From Pseudomonas sp. PB106 (GTDB taxonomy: Bacteria; Pseudomonadota; Gammaproteobacteria; Pseudomonadales; Pseudomonadaceae), in assembly GCF_009764645.1 (NCBI RefSeq), contig NZ_RWIM01000118.1:1-64000 (forward strand): a DNA stretch of 64,000 nt, in the 5' to 3' direction. Numbering within the stretch: position 1 is the first letter of the stretch; the number at the start of each line of letters is the position of its first letter. The notes beneath the pieces are model-generated. The model worked only from the letters and a program-made list of their open reading frames with translations. It did no database searches and was not told where the DNA came from. Of the stretch, positions 1-9,090 are shown in pieces. The position numbers and the translations under genes were made by a program.

Positions 1-2089
1 TGATGACGTCACCGACGTTATCGACGAAGTAGGTGTCGTTGCCGGCACCGCCGTCCATGGTGTCAGCACCTTCCTGACCGTTGAGGATGTTGTTGCCGCT
101 GTTGCCGGTCAGCACGTTGTCCAGGCCATTACCGACCAGATACAGATCGCTGCTGCCCAGCAACTGGCCATCTTCGACGTTGGCAGTCAGGGTATAACCG
201 ATGTTGCTCAGTACGCGGTCGTGGCCTTCGCCGACGCCTTCGATGACGACGTCACCGGCGTTGTCGATCACGTAAGTGTCATCGCCGATGCCACCGGCCA
301 GCGTGTCGGCACCGGCCGCGCCGTCGAGACGATCGTTGCCGGCCCCGCCCTGGAGGTTATCGTTGCCAGCGCCGCCGAGCAGATAGTTGTCCTGAGCGTT
401 GCCTTGCACGGTGTAGTTGCCGGTGCCCATCAGCCAGACGTTTTCAACGTTGGTGAGGTTGCTCTGGTTGAGATTGACGGTGTTATTCGAAGCCGTGGCG
501 TTGTAGTAGATGCGCAGGGTGTCATTACCCTCGCTGGTGTTTTCCTGGACCAGTCCCAGTTCAGCGGCCTGATCGAGGTAGTAGGTGTCATCACCACCAC
601 CGCCGATCATGGTGTCCACGCCTGCGCCGCCGTTGAGCACGTTGTTGCCGCTGTTGCCGGTCATCACGTTGTTCAGCGTGTTGCCATTGGCATTCAGGTT
701 GGCCGTGCCGGTCAACTCGATGTTCTCGACGTTCGCACCCAGGCTGTAGTTGACGGACGATTTGACGGTGTCGATCCCGCCACCCACTTCGTTGTTTTCA
801 ACGACGACGTCGCCCGCATTGTCGACGATGTAAGTGTCGTTACCACCGCCACCGATCAAGGTGTCGGCGCCGGCGCCACCGTCCAGCGTATTCTGCCCCC
901 AGTTACCGGTGATGACGTTGTTCAAGGCATTGCCGGTACCCACGAGATTACCGGTGCCCAACAGCGTGAGGTTTTCGACGTTCGCGGTCAGGGTGTAATC
1001 AATATAGCTGAGCACCGTGTCGATTTCGCTCGGCAGGGTGCTTGTCTCGATGACGGTGTCGCCGATGTTGTCGACGAAATAGGTGTCGTTACCGGTACCA
1101 CCCATCATGGTGTCGGCGCCGCCCCGGCCGTTAAGGATGTTGTCCAGGGCGTTGCCGATCAGGCTGTCATCGTTGTCACTGCCGACGGCATTTTCAATCT
1201 TCGCGCCGTAGGCGATGGCCAGGCCTTCGTTGAAGGCGGTCATGGTCTTGATATCGAGGAAGGCCTTGCCGATCTGACTGAAGGCACCCTCGTTGAGGTT
1301 GATACGTACGGCGTTCAACTGGTTGGTGGCGTCGATGGTATCAACGCCGCCGGCGTCCCAAATGGTTTCAAAAACCGATTGATTGCTCGCCCACGAATAC
1401 GTGGTATTACCGGCCTGCCATAAGGTGTTGGCGCCATACAGACTCTGGATGGCGAGGATATCCAGCAACATCGGGGTCGTTGGCTGATAGGAGTATGAGT
1501 CGTTGTAACTCATGACCGTGTAACGAACGTCGTCCAGCGTTGCGTCCAGCACGGTGCTATTGGTCGGGCTGGCGGCGAACGGATGCTTGAGGCCGATGGC
1601 ATGACCGATTTCGTGAACGAAGGTCAGGTAATCGTAGGAGCCTTTAACCGGGTTGGCCTGGTTGGTCTCGGGGCCGATCCAGACGTCACCGGACTTGGGC
1701 GTGCTGCCGGGCAGATAGGCCCAGGCCACGGTCCCGCTCTCCATCAGAGAGTATCCGCCGAAGCGCAGGTCGCCGACATTGGTGATGGTGTCGGTGGTCT
1801 GGCTGAAGTTGATGTTCGCCACGGCGCTCCACGCAGCCAGGGCGCTGACAACGGCAACCTGCTGGTTGGCGGTCAGAGCGAAAACCGCGTTGTATTCGTT
1901 ATCCGCGCTGTAATTGGTCGCGAAATACGAAGAAACCGGGTTGATGAAGCTGAAGGTCAATTCAGTGGGGGCACTCTTGTCATACCACTTGGTGCTTTCC
2001 CATTGAGTGCCGGAAATCAGACTGTTGACGAGTGTGTTGCCGGTCAACGATGAAGAAGTACTGTCTGTTGATTGAGTCGGGCGTGGCAT
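1..2089 (-). CDS. Serralysin-type secreted metalloprotease, RTX repeats (3' end outside window)
   Basis: The minus-strand frame opens at the ATG at 2087-2089 and runs off the left edge after about 696 codons. Residues 159-169 read HEIGHAIGLKH, the HExxHxxGxxH zinc site of the M10B serralysin family, followed by the Met-turn (VMSYNDSYSY). No classical signal peptide is visible: the N-terminus is polar and Ser/Thr-rich, as in type I-secreted serralysins. From about residue 320 on there are glycine/aspartate Ca-binding repeats (GGxGxDTxxGGxGNDTY) embedded in longer modules that also contain the pattern YTLxANVENLxLxGT. At least five DTY units are visible. Typical serralysins are about 480 residues with one beta-roll, so this protein is longer. 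Export by an ABC/MFP/OMP type I system is inferred from the family; no such genes are in view. Confidence 0.9.
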   Translation of the reverse strand, partial: MPRPTQSTDSTSSSLTGNTLVNSLISGTQWESTKWYDKSAPTELTFSFINPVSSYFATNYSADNEYNAVFALTANQQVAVVSALAAWSAVANINFSQTTDTITNVGDLRFGGYSLMESGTVAWAYLPGSTPKSGDVWIGPETNQANPVKGSYDYLTFVHEIGHAIGLKHPFAASPTNSTVLDATLDDVRYTVMSYNDSYSYQPTTPMLLDILAIQSLYGANTLWQAGNTTYSWASNQSVFETIWDAGGVDTIDATNQLNAVRINLNEGAFSQIGKAFLDIKTMTAFNEGLAIAYGAKIENAVGSDNDDSLIGNALDNILNGRGGADTMMGGTGNDTYFVDNIGDTVIETSTLPSEIDTVLSYIDYTLTANVENLTLLGTGNLVGTGNALNNVITGNWGQNTLDGGAGADTLIGGGGNDTYIVDNAGDVVVENNEVGGGIDTVKSSVNYSLGANVENIELTGTANLNANGNTLNNVMTGNSGNNVLNGGAGVDTMIGGGGDDTYYLDQAAELGLVQENTSEGNDTLRIYYNATASNNTVNLNQSNLTNVENVWLMGTGNYTVQGNAQDNYLLGGAGNDNLQGGAGNDRLDGAAGADTLAGGIGDDTYVIDNAGDVVIEGVGEGHDRVLSNIGYTLTANVEDGQLLGSSDLYLVGNGLDNVLTGNSGNNILNGQEGADTMDGGAGNDTYFVDNVGDVI

Positions 2090-2302
2090 GCGGATTTTCC
2101 TGGATGGGCTGCGGCCTATCCTGGATGTGGCCGCTACAGAGGGCGATTTTGCAACAAAAACGTTACACGTGACATCATATTGACACTATTTTTTTGACTG
2201 GCCGACGCGTGGCACCCAGCCATGATGTATCGGCTGGTGGCATGGAATCCTGAGGTCGGCAAACGTATCCTGCGATCAGTCCAATACCTTGCAGGAGTTC
2301 CC

Positions 2303-2947
2303 ATGCACGCCGCCACGTCAGCGCTCATCCGCGAAACCTTCCCCGTCGGCCCGTTGCAGTGCAACTGCACCATCATCGGCGACCCGCTGACCAAAAAAGC
2401 CATCGTCGTCGACCCGGGCGGCAACCCTGACCTGATCATGGCGCGCCTCGATGCGCATGGCCTGAAAGTGGTCAGCATCATCCACACCCACGCGCATCTC
2501 GATCATTTCCTCGCTTCCGGGCAGATGAAGGAAAAAACCGGCGCGACCCTGCACTTGCACAAGGAGGATCAATTCCTCTGGGACAACCTCGAGATGCAGT
2601 GCCAAATGTTCGGCGTGCCGTACACGCCCGTGCCATCACCGGATCGCTGGTTGAGCGACGATGAAGAATTGGCTTGTGGCTGTGGTGTTGCGCTGCATAC
2701 GCCGGGTCATACACCCGGCTCCATGAGCTTTTGGTTTTCCGAGGCTAAGCTGTTGATTGCCGGTGACACGCTGTTTCGTCGTGGCGTTGGGCGCACGGAT
2801 TTGTGGGGCGGCGATCAGGCGACCATCGTGCGTTCGATCAAGCAGCGCCTGTACACCCTGGACGAAGACGCCACGGTGGTCACCGGGCATGGCCCGGATA
2901 CACGGTTGGGCGATGAAATGCGTGAGAACCCGTTCGTCAGGGCCTAA
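2303..2947 (+). CDS. MBL-fold hydrolase, glyoxalase II-like
   Basis: This 214-residue cytoplasmic protein has the metallo-beta-lactamase fold signature THAHLDH near residue 60, then later metal ligands in HTPGHTPG, GDTLF and a final GHGP. Its size and spacing fit small hydroxyacylglutathione-hydrolase-like proteins (YcbL type) rather than full GloB, which carries a longer C-terminal substrate domain. The ATG at 2303 is chosen because GCAGGAG lies just upstream; the frame is open further upstream, but that extension has no ribosome binding site. The substrate cannot be read from sequence. The gene is divergent from the serralysin-type protease, with about 210 bp between them. Confidence 0.85.
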   Translation: MHAATSALIRETFPVGPLQCNCTIIGDPLTKKAIVVDPGGNPDLIMARLDAHGLKVVSIIHTHAHLDHFLASGQMKEKTGATLHLHKEDQFLWDNLEMQCQMFGVPYTPVPSPDRWLSDDEELACGCGVALHTPGHTPGSMSFWFSEAKLLIAGDTLFRRGVGRTDLWGGDQATIVRSIKQRLYTLDEDATVVTGHGPDTRLGDEMRENPFVRA

Positions 2948-3059
2948 ATATTTTGTCACGAGTGCCCGGCGGAATTTTTGTGCATTGTCATGATCCAACG
3001 CCCGCACAGGTCCATTGCCAAAAAGGGCCGTCATAGAATGCAAAAAGTAGGAGCTCTCC

Positions 3060-3794
3060 ATGTTCACCAAGCGTCGTTTGATCATTGTCGCTACTGCCGT
3101 AGCCTTGCTGTCCGGCTGCGCCTCGCCTAATCCGTATGACAATCAGGGCCAGGCTGACGGCGGCTCTCAAGGCATGAGCAAAACCGCCAAGTACGGAGGC
3201 CTCGGCGCGCTGGCCGGTGCGCTGGCCGGTGCAGCCATCGACCACAACAATCGCGGCAAAGGTGCCTTGATCGGCGCGGCGGTGGTGGGTGCTTCAGCCG
3301 CCGGTTACGGCTACTACGCGGACAAGCAGGAAGCCAAACTGCGTGCCAGCATGGCCAACACCGGAGTTGAAGTGCAGCGTCAGGGCGATCAGATCAAGTT
3401 GATCATGCCGGGCAATATCACCTTTGCGACCGACTCGGCGAACATCGCCTCCAGCTTCTACCAACCGCTGAACAATCTGGCCAGCTCGCTCAAAGAGTTC
3501 AACCAGAACCAGATCGAGATCGTCGGCTACACCGACAGCACTGGCAGCCGTCAGCACAACATGGACCTGTCCCAGCGTCGCGCGCAGAGCGTGGCCACTT
3601 ACCTGACCTCGCAAGGTGTCAGCGGTGCCAACCTGACGGCCCGTGGCGCCGGTCCGGATAACCCGATTGCCAGCAATGGCGACGTCAATGGCCGGGCGCA
3701 GAACCGTCGGGTGGAAGTCAACCTGAAGGCGATTCCGGGCCAGGAGTATGGTGGTCAGCAGCAACAACCGGGCACGGTTCAGCAGTATCCGTAA
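3060..3794 (+). CDS. OmpA-family outer-membrane lipoprotein (YiaD-like)
   Basis: The 244-residue product begins with a lipoprotein signal ending in LLSGC (Cys at about residue 20), so it should be lipidated. A glycine-zipper segment (GGLGALAGALAGAA... and a second Gly/Ala-rich hydrophobic stretch) spans about residues 45-85. A C-terminal OmpA peptidoglycan-binding domain covers about 115-230, with the conserved GYTDSTGS, NMDLSQRRAQSV and NRRVEV elements that hold the diaminopimelate-binding Asp and Arg. The tail is Gln-rich. AGGAG precedes the ATG. Its likely role is anchoring the outer membrane to the wall. A rho-independent terminator follows. Confidence 0.88.
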   Translation: MFTKRRLIIVATAVALLSGCASPNPYDNQGQADGGSQGMSKTAKYGGLGALAGALAGAAIDHNNRGKGALIGAAVVGASAAGYGYYADKQEAKLRASMANTGVEVQRQGDQIKLIMPGNITFATDSANIASSFYQPLNNLASSLKEFNQNQIEIVGYTDSTGSRQHNMDLSQRRAQSVATYLTSQGVSGANLTARGAGPDNPIASNGDVNGRAQNRRVEVNLKAIPGQEYGGQQQQPGTVQQYP

Positions 3795-3812
3795 CTGACT
3801 GCCTGATTGAAG

Positions 3813-3842
3813 AAATGCCCGATCCTTTGATCGGGCATTTGT
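3813..3842 (+). terminator. Rho-independent terminator after OmpA-like gene
   Basis: AAATGCCCGATC and GATCGGGCATTT form a perfect hairpin with a CTTT loop, ending in T-rich sequence 19 bases after the stop codon. Confidence 0.85.
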
Positions 3843-3860
3843 TTGTCTAGCCTGTTCCGG

Positions 3861-3959
3861 CCCCTTCGCGAGCAAGCTCGCTCCCACAGGTATTGATGGT
3901 GTACACAAAATTTGTGTTTCACACCTAACCCTGTGGGAGCGAGCTTGCTCGCGAAGGGG
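3861..3959. repeat. REP doublet, GCGAGCAAGCTCGC type
   Basis: Two 30-base copies in opposite orientation (3861-3890 and 3930-3959) contain GCGAGCAAGCTCGCTCCCACAGG and its reverse complement around a 39-bp spacer. This is the REPIN arrangement common in fluorescent pseudomonads. It sits between convergent genes. Confidence 0.85.
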
Positions 3960-3990
3960 GCATAACAATCAGCCACAAATCATCGGATAC

Positions 3991-4031
3991 AAAAAAGCCC
4001 CCGGACATTTCACTGTCCGGGGGCTTTTTGT
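3991..4031. terminator. Bidirectional terminator downstream of yhcB-like gene
   Basis: AAAAAAGCCCCCGGACA and TGTCCGGGGGCTTTTT form a GC-rich hairpin flanked by A-run and T-run, so it can act on both strands. It directly follows the stop of the minus-strand gene. Confidence 0.85.
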
Positions 4032-4047
4032 TTGCAGCGCAGACTGA

Positions 4048-4482
4048 TTACTTCTTCAAACCGTAGTGCTCATCGAGCATGCCCGGTGAGTTCGGCGTCT
4101 TCGGTGCGTAGTCGCGTGGCGGCTCCTGATCGCGCGGTGGCGTCAGGCGTTCGCGTGGCGTCACTGCCGCGTCGGCGTGCAGGGCAGCGATCAGGCGCTG
4201 GCGGGTCTGCTCGTCCAGGGCCAGACGATTGGCACCCTCGGCGAGATGATCCTGCACTTCCTGATAGCTCTGGGTCAGTTTCTTGACCAGCATCGCAGTG
4301 CTGTTGAAGTGGGTGACCACTTCGTTTTGATAACTGTCGAAACGCTCCTGGATATCATCCAGTTGACGCTGCGTACGGCTCGGCGCGGCGTTCGGCGCAA
4401 CGCGCGCGATCAGGAATCCAATGGCGACACCCACAACCAGGGCAAGAGTCGGTAACAACCAAACTAAGAGCGAGTGTTCCAC
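4048..4482 (-). CDS. yhcB: YhcB/DUF1043 family inner-membrane protein
   Basis: This 144-residue protein has a single N-terminal membrane segment (about residues 6-26, LLVWLLPTLALVVGVAIGFL). A long cytoplasmic helix follows with coiled-coil character (RQLDDIQERFDSYQNEVVTHFNST...), and then a Pro/charge-rich tail. Length and layout match the YhcB/DUF1043 family, which in E. coli links cell envelope growth and division. That function is carried over from the family and is not visible here. The gene is divergent from the hydrolase at 4627 and ends at a strong terminator. Confidence 0.85.
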   Translation of the reverse strand: MEHSLLVWLLPTLALVVGVAIGFLIARVAPNAAPSRTQRQLDDIQERFDSYQNEVVTHFNSTAMLVKKLTQSYQEVQDHLAEGANRLALDEQTRQRLIAALHADAAVTPRERLTPPRDQEPPRDYAPKTPNSPGMLDEHYGLKK

Positions 4483-4626
4483 GAGTCCTTCCTCTATAAA
4501 CGGCTTTGCTTTACGTTAACGGCTCGAACCTGCGCTGTATACCGCGATTCACTCGCAATAGATTGGCACAGACAATTTGCTAGACGAGTCGACCCGATTC
4601 GAGGTCACGGAGTTCCTTCCTTGCTG

Positions 4627-5256
4627 ATGCGTGAAACCCCTGTAGTGATTGCCGGCCCAGTCGGCCAAATTGAAGCTTTGTACCTCGACGGCGAGCAGCC
4701 GCGCGGCATCGCGCTGATCTGTCATCCGAACCCGGTGCAGGGCGGCACCATGCTCAACAAGGTCGTCTCGACCCTGCAGCGCACCGCGCGCGACGCAGGC
4801 CTGATCACCTTGCGCTTCAACTATCGCGGCGTTGGTGCCAGCGAAGGTTCCCACGACATGGGCACCGGTGAAGTCGACGACGCTCAGGCAGCCGCCAAAT
4901 GGCTGCGCGAAAAACACCCGGATCTGCCGCTGACCCTGTTTGGTTTCTCTTTCGGCGGATTTGTTGCAGCAAGTCTCGGCGGGCGTCTCGAAGCGCAAGG
5001 CGTGCAACTCAAGCACCTGTTCATGGTTGCGCCCGCGGTGATGCGTCTGGGCGAAGAGGATCAACTGCCACAACACGGCGAACTCACGGTGATCCAGCCG
5101 GAAACCGACGAAGTCATCGATCCGCAACTGGTTTACGACTGGTCGGAACAACTCCAGCGCCCCCATGAGCTGCTGAAAGTGGCAGAATGCGGACACTTTT
5201 TTCATGGCAAGCTGACCGATCTCAAGGATCTGATCCTGCCGCGTCTCTCGAATTGA
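4627..5256 (+). CDS. Alpha/beta hydrolase of the bacterial YfbB/CocE-like small esterase group
   Basis: The product is a 209-residue alpha/beta hydrolase. The nucleophile elbow is GFSFGG near the middle, preceded by the oxyanion-type motif HPNPVQGG. The catalytic His is likely in ECGHFFHG close to the C-terminus and the Asp in the PETDEVID segment. There is no signal peptide, so it is cytoplasmic; the substrate is unknown. The start is uncertain: GGAG at 4609-4612 is 14 bases from the ATG at 4627 but 8 bases from an in-frame TTG at 4621, which would add two residues. trpS follows after 24 bases, so the two may be co-transcribed. Confidence 0.82.
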   Translation: MRETPVVIAGPVGQIEALYLDGEQPRGIALICHPNPVQGGTMLNKVVSTLQRTARDAGLITLRFNYRGVGASEGSHDMGTGEVDDAQAAAKWLREKHPDLPLTLFGFSFGGFVAASLGGRLEAQGVQLKHLFMVAPAVMRLGEEDQLPQHGELTVIQPETDEVIDPQLVYDWSEQLQRPHELLKVAECGHFFHGKLTDLKDLILPRLSN

Positions 5257-5280
5257 TTGCAGTCTGACAAGCGATTACCC

Positions 5281-6636
5281 ATGACGAACCGTACCCGTAT
5301 CCTCACCGGCATCACCACCACCGGCACGCCGCACCTGGGCAACTACGCCGGCGCCATCCGCCCGGCGATCCTCGCCAGCCGCGACAGCAATGCCGATTCG
5401 TTCTACTTCCTGGCCGACTACCACGCCCTGATCAAATGCGATGACCCGCTGCGCATCCAGCGTTCGCGTCTGGAAATCGCCGCGACCTGGCTGGCCGGTG
5501 GCCTCGATGTCGACCGCGTGACCTTCTACCGTCAGTCCGACATCCCGGAAATCCCCGAGCTGACCTGGCTGCTGACCTGCGTTGCGGCCAAAGGCCTGCT
5601 CAACCGTGCGCACGCCTACAAGGCCTCGGTGGACAAGAACGTTGAAACCGGTGAAGACCCGGACGCCGGCATCACCATGGGCCTCTACAGCTATCCAGTG
5701 CTGATGGCGGCGGACATTTTGATGTTCAACGCGCACAAGGTGCCGGTCGGTCGCGACCAGATCCAGCACGTGGAAATGGCCCGCGACATCGGCCAGCGTT
5801 TCAACCACTTGTTCGGTCAGGGCAAAGAATTCTTCACCATGCCCGAAGCGTTGATCGAAGAAAGCGTGGCGACGTTGCCAGGCCTCGACGGTCGCAAGAT
5901 GTCGAAGAGCTACGACAACACCATCCCGCTGTTCTCCAGCGCCAAAGAGATGAAGGACGCGATCTCGCGGATCGTCACTGACTCCAAAGCGCCAGGCGAA
6001 GCGAAAGATCCGGACAACTCGCACCTGTTCACCCTGTTCCAGGCGTTCGCCACGCCGGCGCAGGCTGACGAATTCCGCAGCGAACTGCTCGGTGGTCTGG
6101 GTTGGGGCGAGGCGAAGAATCGTCTGTTCCAATTGCTCGACAACGATCTCGGCGAAGCGCGCGACAAGTATCACCAGTTGATCGAGCGCCCGGCGGATCT
6201 GGAAGACATTCTGCAGATCGGTGCCAAGAAGGCCCGCGCCGTGGCAACGCCGTTCCTCAACGAACTGCGCGAAGCCGTTGGCCTGCGTTCCTTCGTCAAT
6301 CAGGTGCAAGTGGCCGCGACCACCAAGAAGAAAGCTGCAAAAGCCGCACGCTTCGTCAGCTTCCGTGAAGACGACGGCAGCTTCCGCTTCCGTCTGCTGG
6401 CGGCCGATGGCGAGCAATTGCTGCTGTCGCGCAACTTCGCCGACGGCAAAGCCGCAGGGCAAGTGACCAAGCAGCTGCAATCCGGTCAGGCGCTGGACGT
6501 ACGCAACGAAGACCTGAACTTCAGCGTTTGGCTGGAAGGCGAGTGCGTTGGTGACAGCCCGGCGTTCGCCGATGCTGCGGCGCGGGACGCGGCCATCGAG
6601 GCTCTGCGCGTCGCGTTGACCCCGGTTCAGGACTAA
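5281..6636 (+). CDS. trpS: Tryptophanyl-tRNA synthetase
   Basis: This class I synthetase (451 residues) charges tRNA-Trp. The HIGH-like signature appears as TPHLGNYAG near residue 18 and the KMSKS loop as DGRKMSKSYDN near 205. After the core (about residue 340) there is a Lys/Ala-rich linker (TTKKKAAKAARF) and a roughly 100-residue C-terminal domain, giving the long form seen in pseudomonads compared with about 334 residues in E. coli. The ATG at 5281 is preferred over an upstream TTG at 5257 because the catalytic domain begins right after it (MTNRTRILTGI). Confidence 0.96.
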   Translation: MTNRTRILTGITTTGTPHLGNYAGAIRPAILASRDSNADSFYFLADYHALIKCDDPLRIQRSRLEIAATWLAGGLDVDRVTFYRQSDIPEIPELTWLLTCVAAKGLLNRAHAYKASVDKNVETGEDPDAGITMGLYSYPVLMAADILMFNAHKVPVGRDQIQHVEMARDIGQRFNHLFGQGKEFFTMPEALIEESVATLPGLDGRKMSKSYDNTIPLFSSAKEMKDAISRIVTDSKAPGEAKDPDNSHLFTLFQAFATPAQADEFRSELLGGLGWGEAKNRLFQLLDNDLGEARDKYHQLIERPADLEDILQIGAKKARAVATPFLNELREAVGLRSFVNQVQVAATTKKKAAKAARFVSFREDDGSFRFRLLAADGEQLLLSRNFADGKAAGQVTKQLQSGQALDVRNEDLNFSVWLEGECVGDSPAFADAAARDAAIEALRVALTPVQD

Positions 6637-6675
6637 TCGGCGGCACGACCCGACCAAGGGCCGATTGCCATTCCT

Positions 6676-6707
6676 ACGGGCCGTCGCTACAGTGACGGCC
6701 CGTTTTT
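6676..6707 (+). terminator. Rho-independent terminator after trpS
   Basis: ACGGGCCGTC and GACGGCCCGT form a hairpin followed by TTTTT, 40 bases after the trpS stop. Confidence 0.85.
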
Positions 6708-6726
6708 GTTGCCTTGCTAACGAATT

Positions 6727-7821
6727 ATGACGCCCCTAGAACGATACCAAGCTGATCTGAAACGCCCGGACTTCTTCCATGACGCCGCGCAGGAAACTGC
6801 TGTGCGTCATTTGCAGCGTTTGTACGAGGATCTGATCGCCGCCGATCAGAACAAGCCGGGTCTGCTGAGCAAGCTGTTCGGCAAAAAGGATCAGACGCCG
6901 GTCAAAGGCCTGTATTTCTGGGGCGGCGTAGGTCGCGGCAAGACTTACCTGGTCGACACCTTCTTCGAAGCGCTGCCGTTCAAGGAAAAGACCCGTACCC
7001 ACTTCCACCGCTTCATGAAGCGTGTGCACGAAGAAATGAAAACCCTCGGTGGCGAGAAAAACCCGCTGACCATCATCGCCAAGCGCTTCGCGACCGAGTC
7101 GCGGGTGATCTGCTTCGATGAGTTCTTCGTCTCCGACATCACCGACGCGATGATCCTCGGCACGTTGATGGAAGAGCTGTTCAAGAACGGCGTGACCCTG
7201 GTCGCGACCTCGAACATCGTCCCGGACGGTCTGTATAAGGATGGTCTGCAACGCGCGCGTTTCCTGCCGGCGATTGCGCTGATCAAGCAGAACACCGAGA
7301 TCGTCAACGTCGACAGCGGCGTCGACTACCGACTGCGTCACCTCGAACAAGCTGAGCTGTTCCACTATCCGCTCGACGAAGCCGCTCACGAAAGCCTTCG
7401 CAAGAGTTTCAAGGCACTGACGCCGGAATGCACTGCCGCGGTCGAGAACGACGTGCTGATGATCGAAAACCGCGAGATTCGTGCCCTGCGCACCTGCGAC
7501 GACGTGGCCTGGTTCGACTTCCGCGAACTGTGCGACGGCCCGCGTAGTCAGAACGATTACATCGAACTGGGCAAGATCTTCCACGCCGTGTTGCTCAGCG
7601 GTGTCGAGCAGATGAGCGTCACCACCGACGACATCGCTCGCCGCTTCATCAACATGGTCGACGAGTTCTACGACCGTAACGTCAAGCTGATCATTTCTGC
7701 TGAAGTCGAGCTGAAGGATCTGTATACCGGCGGTCGTTTGAACTTCGAGTTCCAGCGTACGCTGAGCCGACTGCTGGAGATGCAATCCCACGAATTCCTG
7801 TCGCGGGCGCACAAGCCTTAA
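6727..7821 (+). CDS. zapE: Cell division ATPase ZapE (AFG1 family)
   Basis: This 364-residue AAA+-type ATPase of the AFG1/LACE1 family has Walker A GGVGRGKT at about residues 63-70 and a Walker B-like CFDEFFVSDITDA near 135. It contains the sensor ATSNIVPDGLYKDGLQRARFLP that marks the family, and the usual end GGRLNFEFQRTLSRLLEMQ. In E. coli ZapE acts at the division site on FtsZ rings late in constriction; that role is inferred from homology. It has its own terminator and lies between trpS and a convergent regulator gene. Confidence 0.92.
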   Translation: MTPLERYQADLKRPDFFHDAAQETAVRHLQRLYEDLIAADQNKPGLLSKLFGKKDQTPVKGLYFWGGVGRGKTYLVDTFFEALPFKEKTRTHFHRFMKRVHEEMKTLGGEKNPLTIIAKRFATESRVICFDEFFVSDITDAMILGTLMEELFKNGVTLVATSNIVPDGLYKDGLQRARFLPAIALIKQNTEIVNVDSGVDYRLRHLEQAELFHYPLDEAAHESLRKSFKALTPECTAAVENDVLMIENREIRALRTCDDVAWFDFRELCDGPRSQNDYIELGKIFHAVLLSGVEQMSVTTDDIARRFINMVDEFYDRNVKLIISAEVELKDLYTGGRLNFEFQRTLSRLLEMQSHEFLSRAHKP

Positions 7822-7839
7822 ACGGCATCGTGAAACATA

Positions 7840-7872
7840 AAAAAGGGCCTGCAATTGCAGGCCCTTTTTTTA
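7840..7872 (+). terminator. Rho-independent terminator after zapE
   Basis: AAAAAAGGGCCTGCAA and TTGCAGGCCCTTTTTTT form a perfect hairpin with long A and T runs on either side. Confidence 0.88.
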
Positions 7873-7902
7873 TCTCGAATTCACCGGCCCGCGCACACTG
7901 AT

Positions 7903-8011
7903 GGTTCCCACGCTCCGCGTGGGAATGCATACCGTGACGCTCTGCGTCACATTCCGGGGCGGACGCGGAGCGTCCATTGGCAGCATTCCCACGCAGAGCG
8001 TGGGAACGATC
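7903..8011. repeat. REP doublet, TTCCCACGCTC type
   Basis: GGTTCCCACGCTCCGCGTGGGAATG and its inverted partner CATTCCCACGCAGAGCGTGGGAAC bracket inner palindromes (GTGACGCTCTGCGTCAC and GGACGCGGAGCGTCC). Together they form a four-hairpin block between convergent genes. Confidence 0.85.
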
Positions 8012-8028
8012 ATCGGGGGTGGGGAGGG

Positions 8029-9024
8029 TTACGCAGCTTGCTGAAACTGCTGCCGATACTGATTCGGCGACAGCTCAGTGTGCTGGCGGAACAACCGCGC
8101 AAAGAAGCTCGCATCGTCGTACCCAACCTCATAACTGATGGTCTTGATGCTCTTGCGGCTGCCCGACAGCAAGCCTTTCGCGGTCTCGATGCGCAGGCGT
8201 TGCAGGTAATGCAGCGGCTTGTCGCCGGTGGCGGTCTGGAAGCGCCGCATGAAATTGCGGATGCTCATGCCATGCTCGCGGGCGACGTCTTCGAAGCGGA
8301 ACTTGTCGGCGAAATGCTCTTCGAGCCAGTGCTGAATCTGCAGGATGATCACGTCCTGGTGCAACTTCTGTCCGCCGAAACCGATACGCCCCGGCGCATA
8401 GCTGCGCTGCACTTCATAGAGAATGTCGCGGGCCACGGCTTGCGCCACATTCGCACCGCAGAAACGCTCGATCAGGTAGATATAAAGATCGCAGGCAGAC
8501 GTGGTACCGCCGGCGCAGTAGAGGTTGTCCGCGTCGGTCAGGTGCTTGTCCTGATTGAGATAGACCTTCGGAAAACGCTCGGCGAAGGCGTTGAAGAAAC
8601 GCCAGTAAGTCGTCGCTTCCTTGCCATCGAGCAGACCGGCTTCGGCCAGCCAGAACACACCGGTGGCTTCGGCGCACAGGACTGCGCCACGGGCATGCTG
8701 TTCGCGCAGCCAGGGCAGGATCTGTGGATAGCGGCTGCACAAGGCCTCGAAATCATCCCAGAACGCCGGGAGGATGATGATATCGGTGTTTTCCAGACCG
8801 CCATCCACCGGCATCATGACATCGCTGAAGCTCTTCACCGGTTTGCCATCGGGACTGACGATTCGTGTTTCAAACGCCGGCGTCAGGCCGTGGCCCAGTT
8901 GTTTGCCGTAACGGAGGCTGGCCACGTGGAAAAAATCCTTGGCCTGCATGAGGGTGTAAGCGAAAACCCGGTCGATCGCCAGGATGCTGACGCGCCGCAG
9001 GGGCGTGGAGACTTGCTTAGACAT
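8029..9024 (-). CDS. GlxA-family AraC transcriptional regulator (DJ-1/PfpI sensor domain)
   Basis: The 331-residue protein has an N-terminal class I glutamine-amidotransferase-like (DJ-1/PfpI) domain over about residues 10-180, with the CAEATGVFWLAEAGLLDGKEATTYWR pattern of this regulator group. The C-terminal AraC/XylS helix-turn-helix domain spans about 220-325 (EDVAREHGMSIRNFMRRFQ, ISYEVGYDDASFFARLFRQ). Characterised relatives in pseudomonads (ArgR, GbdR, CdhR, SouR) sense amino acid or quaternary amine signals; the ligand here is unknown. The gene is divergent from an acyl-CoA dehydrogenase, its most likely target, and three GTGTC direct repeats lie between them. Confidence 0.9.
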   Translation of the reverse strand: MSKQVSTPLRRVSILAIDRVFAYTLMQAKDFFHVASLRYGKQLGHGLTPAFETRIVSPDGKPVKSFSDVMMPVDGGLENTDIIILPAFWDDFEALCSRYPQILPWLREQHARGAVLCAEATGVFWLAEAGLLDGKEATTYWRFFNAFAERFPKVYLNQDKHLTDADNLYCAGGTTSACDLYIYLIERFCGANVAQAVARDILYEVQRSYAPGRIGFGGQKLHQDVIILQIQHWLEEHFADKFRFEDVAREHGMSIRNFMRRFQTATGDKPLHYLQRLRIETAKGLLSGSRKSIKTISYEVGYDDASFFARLFRQHTELSPNQYRQQFQQAA

Positions 9025-9090
9025 AATTCAACTTTTGTTTTGTTTTTATAAGGGAAAGTGGTCACCAGACGGCTGGATCGTCTTATTTTT

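Noticed and set aside
221..1423. Open frame of 400 codons on the plus strand within the protease gene
   Set aside because: It is antisense to the Ca-binding repeats; its repetitive Val/Asp/Gly composition comes from the repeats on the other strand.
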